This document shows, one piece after another, positions 56,304-62,299 of a stretch of 62,299 nucleotides of DNA. The notes below the pieces were generated by a model. It had not been told where the DNA came from and ran no database searches. It saw only the letters and a list, made by a program, of their open reading frames with translations. The DNA is from Streptomyces alkaliterrae (lineage in GTDB: Bacteria; Actinomycetota; Actinomycetes; Streptomycetales; Streptomycetaceae), in NCBI RefSeq assembly GCF_007097205.2, contig NZ_VJYK02000001.1:1-62299 (forward strand), in the 5' to 3' direction. The position numbers were made by a program, and so were the translations under genes. The stretch's first letter is position 1; every line of letters begins with the position of its first letter.

Positions 56304-57496
56304 CCGACTGACCCTCCCGACTCCAGCACCGGAAACCTTCCGACCACCCGCCAGCCCCCGCTCTCCGTCGGCCCCACGTCCAGTCCACCGCCCACCGCCT
56401 CGACCCGCTCCCGTAGACCCACCAGACCGAAGCCACCGCGTCCGCCGGGCGGCGGAGTACGGTCAGCCGGCCCGTTCACGACACGCACCACCAGCCACGC
56501 GCCCTCCCGGTGGCCCTCCGACAGTCCCATCGTCACCCGGACGCCGGGGGCGCCCGGAGCGTGGCGAGCGACGTTGGTCAGCGCCTCCTGTACCAGGCGA
56601 TGCACTGACGTCTCCACCTCCGGAGCGAGGCGCACCGACCTCGCGTCGGCCGCGACCTCAAGCGTGGCCGTGCCGCCGCCCTCCCGTTCCCCGAACACCG
56701 ACACCAGCACACCGAGTTCGGTCAGCAAGTTCTCCGGCCGCACCGTGCCGCCGTCCTCCTCCCGCAGCACCCGCACCAGCCGGCGCATCGACTCCAGCGT
56801 CTCCGCACCAGCCCGTTCGATGCCCTCGAGCAGCGGATCCAGCCGTTCGGGTGCCGTCTCCCGGATGGTCCGCGCCGCCTGTGCCTGCACCACGATGCCG
56901 GTGACGTGGTGCGCGACGAAGTCATGCAGGTCGCGCGCCAGTTCCAGCCGCTCACGCTCCCGGACTCGGTGGACGGCCTGGGCCCGCCGGTTGTCCAGCC
57001 CTCGCAGGTAGCCGCCCAGTCCCACGGCCCCACCGGCCGCCAACGTCAGCAGGAAGGCGAACGTGATCTCGTCACCACCCCCGGAGATCCGCAGCGGCGC
57101 GGCGATCACAGCCGCGCCCACCAGCAGGCACAGCCCCACGGCTTCCGGCATCGGAGCCGACCGCGCGGCCCCGACCAGCAACGTCAGCAGGGCCGCACTC
57201 TCCATCAACCCCCAACTACCGGCCTCACCCGAACGGAGCAGCAGCAACGTGACCCCGGCCGACACCGCGAAGGCGGCCAGGACCCGCCAGCGGATCACCG
57301 TGCTCTCGGCGACGCGACCCGGCCACCACCGCCCGGGTGCCAGCACCAGCAACGCCACCAGCGGGCCGCCGAGCAGCGGCGGCCAGACCCACACGTGCCG
57401 ACTGGTCAACACGTCCAGCAGCCACAGCAGCGTGAAACCGGCGACCAGCAACACGGTCGTTGATCTTCGCCGCCCGGCCTCCTCCACGTTCTCCAC
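56300..57496 (-). CDS. Sensor histidine kinase, DesK/NarX-like
   Basis: A 398-residue kinase with about six hydrophobic segments in the first 165 residues, a HisKA_3 box (ARDLHDFVAHHVTGIVVQAQ, His about 193) and an HATPase domain (VQEALTNVARHAPG, GFGLVGLRERVEAVGG). It likely senses a membrane signal. GTG 57496 or 57487. Upstream lies a 15-bp perfect inverted repeat shared with the divergent phosphatase gene. Confidence 0.93.
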   Translation of the reverse strand: MENVEEAGRRRSTTVLLVAGFTLLWLLDVLTSRHVWVWPPLLGGPLVALLVLAPGRWWPGRVAESTVIRWRVLAAFAVSAGVTLLLLRSGEAGSWGLMESAALLTLLVGAARSAPMPEAVGLCLLVGAAVIAAPLRISGGGDEITFAFLLTLAAGGAVGLGGYLRGLDNRRAQAVHRVRERERLELARDLHDFVAHHVTGIVVQAQAARTIRETAPERLDPLLEGIERAGAETLESMRRLVRVLREEDGGTVRPENLLTELGVLVSVFGEREGGGTATLEVAADARSVRLAPEVETSVHRLVQEALTNVARHAPGAPGVRVTMGLSEGHREGAWLVVRVVNGPADRTPPPGGRGGFGLVGLRERVEAVGGGLDVGPTESGGWRVVGRFPVLESGGSVG

Positions 57497-57573
57497 GTCG
57501 CGACCCTACGCCGGGCGTCGGCAGCGCCCGGGCCGGCCGGGCGGAGCGCCGCACGCGACCCGGGCGGAACGTC

Positions 57574-57616
57574 TCCTGCCAGGTTTTCCTCCTAGGGAGC
57601 AGAAAACCTGGCAGGA
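57574..57616. promoter_or_regulatory. 15-bp perfect inverted repeat between divergent genes
   Basis: TCCTGCCAGGTTTTC (57574-57588) and its exact complement (57602-57616) around a 13-nt loop, in the 186-nt gap between the leftward kinase and rightward phosphatase genes. It is AT-richer than its surroundings. As neither gene ends here, an operator or an RNA element is more likely than a terminator. Confidence 0.7.
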
Positions 57617-57682
57617 GCGGGCCGGGCGGGTGGACGATGGGGGCACAGGCACCGCGCCGGGACGGTGCCGGGAGGAGTGGCC

Positions 57683-59758
57683 ATGGGCGGCGGTGGCGAG
57701 CTGTGGGCCGCCCGTGAGAGGGCCACCACGTCCGCTCCCACGGGTGGGCTGCTCGAGGTGCTCGGGGTGGCGGCCGTGGTGCTCGACGACAAGGGCCGCA
57801 TCGTCTTCTGGAGCCCGCAGGCCGAGCGCCTGCTGGGTTACTCGGCCGACGAGGCGCTGGGCGCGTACGCGGCTCGGCTGATGATCGCCGAGGAGCACTT
57901 CGACATGGTCGTGAAGCTCTTCGAGCAGGTCATGAGCAGCGGGGAGGGCTGGGCCGGGGTCTTCCCCGTGCGCCACAAGGACGGCAGCATCAAGAACCTC
58001 GAGTGGCGCAACATGCGCCTCCTGGACGACCTCGGCGACTACTACGCGCTCGGCATCGCCACCGACCAGGAAACCCTCCGCAAGGTGGAGCGCGACCTGG
58101 CCCTGTCGGTCCGGCTGGTCGACCAGTCCCCCATCGGGCTTGCCGTCTTCGACACGAACCTGCGCTACGTCGCCGTGAACGACGCGCTGGTCCGCATCGA
58201 CGGCATCGACGCGGCGGGGCACCTCGGCCGGCGTGTCGGGGAGATCCTGCCGTCGGTCGACGCGGATGCGGTCGAGATGAAGATGCGGCGGGTTCTGGCG
58301 AGCGGTGAGCCGCTGCTAGACCACGAGATCACCGGTCGGACGCCGGCCGACCCGGACAACGACCACGCCTGGTCGGTCTCCCTGTACCGGCTGGACGACG
58401 TCGGTGGCCGGGTCATCGGTCTCGCGGTCTCCGCGATCGACGTCACCGACCGGCACCTCGCGACGCTGGAGATCGAGCGGGCCCGCCACCGGCTGGCGCT
58501 CGTCGCGGACGCGTCGGTGCGGATCGGCACCACGCTGGACCTGGAGCAGACCGCCCGGGAGCTGGCCGACGTGGCCGTGCCCGAGCTGGCCGACATCGCC
58601 GCCGTCGACGTGCTCGACACCGTGCTGCGCGGTCGCCCCTCGCCGGACAACGGCCCCGCGGTGATCCAGGCGCTGGCCGTCGCCGCCGCCTACGACACGG
58701 TCGCCGTGGACGCCGCCGACCCGCCGGGCGAACCGGCGCGCTACGACGCGGACCGGCTGGTCACCCGCTGTGTACGGACCGCCGAGCCGGTGCGGGTGGC
58801 GCTGCTGGACGACGACGCGCTGTCGTGCGTCGCACGCGACGAGCGGGCCGCGGCGCTGCTCGCCAAGGCGGGGGTCCACTCCTATCTCGCGGTACCGCTG
58901 ATCGCCCGGGGCGAGGTTCTCGGCGCGCTGGACCTCAAGCGCGCCCGCAACCCGCTGCCCTTCACCGAGGACGACACGCTGCTCGCCTGCGAGCTGGCCG
59001 CCCGGGCGGCCGTGTGCATCGACAACGCGCGCCTCTACCGTCAGCAGCGGGAGACCGCGCTGGCCCTCCAGCGCAGCATGCTGCCCCGCAAGCCGAGCCA
59101 CCTCGCCGGGCTGCAGGTCGCCTCGCGCTACCAGCCCGCCGGTTCGGCCTTCGAGGTCGGCGGCGACTGGTTCGACGTGCTGCCGCTGCAGGGCGAGAAG
59201 ACCGCCCTGGTCGTCGGGGACGTGATGGGCAGCGGCATCAACGCGGCCACCACGATGGGGCGGCTGCGCACCGCCACCCAGACGCTCTCCCGTATCGACC
59301 TGGAGCCCGTCGAGGTACTGCGCCACCTCGACGACATCACCGTCGGACTCGATCCCTACATCGCCACCTGCGTCTACGCCGTCTACGACCCGCGTGAGGG
59401 CCGCTGCCGGGTCGCGTCCGCCGGCCACCTCCCCCCGGTCCTGGTCTCCGCCCAGGGCACGCCACGTCTGCTCGAGTTGCCGAGCGGCGCCCCGCTCGGC
59501 GTCGGCAACACGGTGTTCGAGAGCGTGACGGTCGATCTCGCGCCGGGCGACCGGCTTGTTCTGTACACGGACGGCCTGGTGGAGACGCGGGACGAGGACA
59601 TCGACGTCAGGATCCAGGCCCTGGTGACCCTGCTGGGCTCCGCTGACGGGTCGTTGGAGGAGGTCTGCGACCTCCTCCTCCGGGAATTGCGCCACCCCAG
59701 CGAGGACGACGACGTGGCCCTGCTGATCGCCGCCGCGGACGGCGCGGGGCGCCGCTGA
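57683..59758 (+). CDS. PAS-PAS-GAF-PP2C (SpoIIE-type) phosphatase
   Basis: A 691-residue regulator: PAS 1 (about 15-130; GRIVFWSPQAERLLGYSADE), PAS 2 (about 145-260; QSPIGLAVFDTNLRYVAVND), GAF (about 275-450) and a PP2C/SpoIIE phosphatase domain (GGDWFDVLPL, VVGDVMGSGINAATTMG, LYTDGLVETRDEDID). It probably dephosphorylates anti-sigma antagonists. GGGAGGAG precedes ATG 57683. Confidence 0.95.
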   Translation: MGGGGELWAARERATTSAPTGGLLEVLGVAAVVLDDKGRIVFWSPQAERLLGYSADEALGAYAARLMIAEEHFDMVVKLFEQVMSSGEGWAGVFPVRHKDGSIKNLEWRNMRLLDDLGDYYALGIATDQETLRKVERDLALSVRLVDQSPIGLAVFDTNLRYVAVNDALVRIDGIDAAGHLGRRVGEILPSVDADAVEMKMRRVLASGEPLLDHEITGRTPADPDNDHAWSVSLYRLDDVGGRVIGLAVSAIDVTDRHLATLEIERARHRLALVADASVRIGTTLDLEQTARELADVAVPELADIAAVDVLDTVLRGRPSPDNGPAVIQALAVAAAYDTVAVDAADPPGEPARYDADRLVTRCVRTAEPVRVALLDDDALSCVARDERAAALLAKAGVHSYLAVPLIARGEVLGALDLKRARNPLPFTEDDTLLACELAARAAVCIDNARLYRQQRETALALQRSMLPRKPSHLAGLQVASRYQPAGSAFEVGGDWFDVLPLQGEKTALVVGDVMGSGINAATTMGRLRTATQTLSRIDLEPVEVLRHLDDITVGLDPYIATCVYAVYDPREGRCRVASAGHLPPVLVSAQGTPRLLELPSGAPLGVGNTVFESVTVDLAPGDRLVLYTDGLVETRDEDIDVRIQALVTLLGSADGSLEEVCDLLLRELRHPSEDDDVALLIAAADGAGRR

Positions 59759-60082
59759 CCCGACACAGCGGCGCCTTCGCCCGCTCGTCGCCCATTGCCT
59801 CGATCAGGTGAATGTGGCCCGGCGCCATCGGGTCTGCCCGAAGGCCGGTCCGAGTCGTACGGGCCCCGGGGTTCTGGTGCGCCGTCCCCGACCTCGTCCC
59901 GATCTCGCCCGGCCCGGCCGTTCCACGGCCGCGCGGGATTCCGTCCGCACCGCCCTAGACTCTGCCGCCGCCGACCGAGGACGAGCGTGCCCGGGGCGCC
60001 GAACAACAAACGACGAGCGACGAACGAGAACGGCGAGCGGCGAGCGGCGAGCGGCCGGGCAGGTGGGGAGAGGGGAGACCGG
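59759..60082. other. 324-nt intergenic region
   Basis: No gene seen. It includes a short run of GCGAGCG heptads (about 60033-60056) shortly before the next ribosome binding site; otherwise nothing stands out. Confidence 0.6.
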
Positions 60083-60496
60083 GTGAGTCAGCAGGATGGC
60101 GAACCACGCGTCGACGAGAGCGAGTTGATGGACATCACCGGGGATCCGGCACATGCCCGGGTACTCAGGGAGTCGTTGGAGAAGCTGGCCGACGGGGTCG
60201 CCGGGGAGACGCTTCGTGAGTTCGCGACCGAGGTGCTGGCCGGCCGGGTCGCGCTGCGGGACGCCGTCCGCGTTCCGGCCTACGGCGACGCCCTCGTGGT
60301 GGGTGGGCGTGCGTTCCACGACGAGTGGTCCCGGCTCTCGGAGGCCGAACGGCAGCTCCTCGCCGCCGAGGGCGACCGCCTTCTGGAGAGCAAGGAGCGG
60401 GAGATGGCCGCAGCCCGCCGAACCGCGGCCGAGCGGCGGCAGTCCGGGCGACAGCGGCGATCCCGGCACGACGGCCGAGGCTGGTCGCCTTACTGA
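60083..60496 (+). CDS. ESX-associated hypothetical protein
   Basis: A 137-residue, mostly helical protein starting MSQQDGEPRVDESELMDITG, with RVLRESLEKLADGVAG and a basic Arg-rich C-terminus. GTG 60083 follows GGGGAG. Its immediate neighbour has a WXG-like region, so it may be a secretion partner; that is inferred from position. Confidence 0.75.
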   Translation: MSQQDGEPRVDESELMDITGDPAHARVLRESLEKLADGVAGETLREFATEVLAGRVALRDAVRVPAYGDALVVGGRAFHDEWSRLSEAERQLLAAEGDRLLESKEREMAAARRTAAERRQSGRQRRSRHDGRGWSPY

Positions 60497-60566
60497 GCCC
60501 TGCGGCGCACACCACCCGTCGCACCCCGTCCGTCACCCGCCATCGCACCGAAGGGGCGAGACGCCC

Positions 60567-61733
60567 ATGGCCTTCCGGGTCGAACCGACCGACATCAGCG
60601 CCTACGGCCGGCAGATCGGGCGCGCCCACTCGGACATCGCCGCCGGGCGTCGGCATCTGGAGAAGGGGACCGAGGTCGACTCGTCGTTCCCCAGCGAGCT
60701 CTGGCAGCTCGTCGTCGGCAGGCACGGCACACAGGTCGCCCAGGCCCGCCACGCGATGAGGGCCCTCGAGCGGGCCGTGGCGGCGTGCGAGCGGGAGCTG
60801 GTCGGCACCGCCCGGTACTACCGGCTGACCGACCACGAGGAAGCCGCCCGGGTGGACCGCACCTACCCGGGCGGACGGGCCGAACGTCCGGCGAACGGGC
60901 CGACGGGAAGCCGCGACTTCCGGGACGTCGCCGAGCCGACCGCCGAACTCCCCGGCGGGACGTCCGGTGTCCTCGACAGCGTGAAACAGGGTGTGAAGGA
61001 CCGCTACGACGGGCTGGTCGGTTCCCGGGTCGACGGCGTGGTCGGCGGGGGCGGCAACCCCGCGCTCGGAGTCCTGGGGGTGGGCCTCGATCTGGTGAGC
61101 CCTTCGACGCTTGTCAACGAAGGGCTCAAGCTCGCCTTCGACTTCGATCTCTTCGGCGAGGCCGCGAAGCTCGTCGCGGGGGACTGGGCGAGCTACGAGT
61201 CCTGTGCGGCGACGTGGTCGCAGGTCGGCCGCCTGTGCGGGAAGGTCGCCGACAACGTGGCCGCGGGGAACAACCAGCTCAGCGAGAGCTGGACGGGCAA
61301 CGCCGCCGACACGCGCTGGGAGTATTTCGAAGGCCTAGCCGGCAAGCTGACCGGGACCGGGGGCTGCCTCCTCGATCTGGAGCGGGCCTACGAGCAGGTC
61401 GCCGCAGCCGTCGCGCAGTTCGCGGAGGGCATGAAGGCAGCCCTGCTGTTCATCAGCGACCTGGCGATCGCGGCGGCCGTGGAGGCGGCGGCCGCGGCGG
61501 GAGCCGCCGCCACCGGTGTCGGCCTGGTGCTGACCGGCGGCGCGGCGGCGCTGATCGCCGCCAAGGTCGCGATGATGATCAGCCGCTGGTCCGACGTCAT
61601 CAACGCGTTGACGGTGCTGTACGCGACGGTCAACGCCGTCTTCGGCGCGGGCGACGCCGTACTGAACGGTCAGCTGGACGCGGTGAGGTCCTTCCCCCTC
61701 CCCTGCTCCGCCTACGACCACCAGGCCGTCTGA
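60567..61733 (+). CDS. WXG100-like (type VII secretion) protein
   Basis: A 388-residue helical protein. Features: long N-terminal helix-turn-helix (AHSDIAAGRRHLEKG), a central Gly/Val-rich part, a WXG-type motif SWTGNAADTRWEYFE (about 244) and a C-terminal hydrophobic Ala-rich segment (LAIAAAVEAAAAAGAAATG). This resembles actinobacterial ESX-linked toxins or cargo chaperones lacking an obvious C-terminal toxin domain. ATG 60567 follows GAAGGGG. Confidence 0.8.
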   Translation: MAFRVEPTDISAYGRQIGRAHSDIAAGRRHLEKGTEVDSSFPSELWQLVVGRHGTQVAQARHAMRALERAVAACERELVGTARYYRLTDHEEAARVDRTYPGGRAERPANGPTGSRDFRDVAEPTAELPGGTSGVLDSVKQGVKDRYDGLVGSRVDGVVGGGGNPALGVLGVGLDLVSPSTLVNEGLKLAFDFDLFGEAAKLVAGDWASYESCAATWSQVGRLCGKVADNVAAGNNQLSESWTGNAADTRWEYFEGLAGKLTGTGGCLLDLERAYEQVAAAVAQFAEGMKAALLFISDLAIAAAVEAAAAAGAAATGVGLVLTGGAAALIAAKVAMMISRWSDVINALTVLYATVNAVFGAGDAVLNGQLDAVRSFPLPCSAYDHQAV

Positions 61734-61757
61734 GCCACACCCCGGCAGACTGGTCGG

Positions 61758-62144
61758 ATGTCAGGGCCGCCGCAGGAGCAGGCGCGTCGAACCTCCCGCA
61801 GTCCCGCTGTCGCTAGCGCTACCGCTACCGCCGCCTTCGTCGCAGCGTTGCTGGTCACCCTGTGGTGGCCCTTCACAGGCTTGGGCACCGAGAACTTCGG
61901 CGGCAACTGTCTCTTCCACTTCGGCGAGACCGGGCGTCGGGCGGAGCACTGCCACCAGGTGAACGACCGCGCTCGTGGGGCGCTGCCCCTCCTTGTACTG
62001 GGCGCTTGGGCGAGCGCCGTTGTGACGCTCGTCTACTCCGGTGGTCGGCGTTGGCCTCACCGTGCGGGATTGGCCGCGGCGTTCGGTTGCCTCGCCGTGG
62101 CCGCTCTCCTCGGTTGGCATGCCGTGGTGGTCTCCTCGCCCTGA
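61758..62144 (+). CDS. Small membrane protein
   Basis: A 128-residue protein with three hydrophobic segments (FVAALLVTLWWPF; PLLVLGAWASAVVTLVY; GLAAAFGCLAVAALLGW) and a Cys pair in the first extracytoplasmic loop (NCLFHF...EHCHQ). It follows the WXG-like gene by 24 nt and may belong to the same cluster. Function unknown. Confidence 0.75.
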   Translation: MSGPPQEQARRTSRSPAVASATATAAFVAALLVTLWWPFTGLGTENFGGNCLFHFGETGRRAEHCHQVNDRARGALPLLVLGAWASAVVTLVYSGGRRWPHRAGLAAAFGCLAVAALLGWHAVVVSSP

Positions 62145-62218
62145 CCACCCTCGGCGTGGTGAGGGCGAAGGGTTGGTTAGAGTCCGAAGGTCGGATGTGT
62201 CGGGTCTGAGTGTGGGAT

Positions 62219-62299
62219 GTGGTGGGTGTGAGGGTCGGGCGTGGGGCGGTGGTGGCCGCTGCGGTGGCGCTCGTGGGCGTGGTGGGGATTCTGGTGTGG
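62219..62299 (+). CDS. Start of an exported or membrane protein (cut by window edge)
   Basis: From GTG 62219 the frame encodes a basic N-terminus (VRVGRG) followed by a hydrophobic stretch (AVVAAAVALVGVVGILV), a typical signal anchor, and runs off the window. It follows the ESX-like cluster; identity unknown. Confidence 0.5.
   Translation, partial: MVGVRVGRGAVVAAAVALVGVVGILVW

Overview
The window is high-GC actinobacterial DNA with very strong G/C third-position bias, GTG starts and strong ribosome binding sites. It reads as a Streptomyces-type chromosome interrupted by one complete-looking temperate siphophage. The left flank (acetyl-CoA synthetase, holin-family membrane protein, alpha/beta hydrolase, MarP-like protease, NUDIX, nth) and the right flank (nth 5' end, Crp-family regulator, MBL-fold hydrolase, NUDIX) would be contiguous in an uninfected strain. 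From memory this matches the acs-nth-crp neighbourhood of Streptomyces; I could not check it by search.

Host left arm (1-9237): a SulP transporter/beta-carbonic anhydrase fusion (5' end outside the window), acsA, a membrane protein, an alpha/beta hydrolase, a small basic protein, then leftward marP-like protease, NUDIX and the 3' half of nth.

Prophage (about 9238-44942; 35.7 kb between the att cores). A large serine integrase of the phiC31 type lies at the right end, and a phiC31 gp3-like recombination directionality factor lies at 21.8-22.5 kb. The att cores share only CCGAA, inside nth. Joining the host sequence outside the two cores restores an uninterrupted nth reading frame. The phage carries its own diverged nth 5' half, so the lysogen has a full-length chimeric nth at attL and a dead host 5' fragment at attR. 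From left to right the prophage holds: small leftward genes; a rightward WhiJ-like XRE/DUF397 pair; an XRE repressor candidate with two 18-bp operators; a phage sigma factor; DNA polymerase A; a primase-helicase; a resolvase-like nuclease; the RDF; a RecB/Cas4-like exonuclease; small proteins; a long charged protein; dNMP kinase; a lysis cassette; tail genes; HK97-type head genes; terminase; HNH; an endonuclease VII-like protein; a tRNA; and the integrase. Almost all replication, lysis and structural genes run leftward.

The most striking unexplained feature is a family of dispersed perfect palindromes (core ACCGACTCACGTGAGTCGGT). There are 13 perfect copies plus two imperfect ones between 16.0 and 42.4 kb and none outside the prophage. 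Most sit 12-90 nt upstream of the start of a leftward gene, several of them just after a separate terminator. One copy is symmetrically substituted on both arms. The distribution resembles phage operator/stoperator or start-associated repeat systems, but the sequence is not one I recognise.

Host right arm (44943-62299): the truncated nth fragment, crp with a Crp-like box, MBL and NUDIX hydrolases, an anti-sigma-type ATPase, an aldehyde dehydrogenase-phosphoketolase pair, a DM13 protein, a DUF4333-like protein, a DUF418 membrane protein, a NarL/DesK-type two-component system, a PAS-PAS-GAF-PP2C phosphatase, and a WXG/ESX-like module at the right edge.
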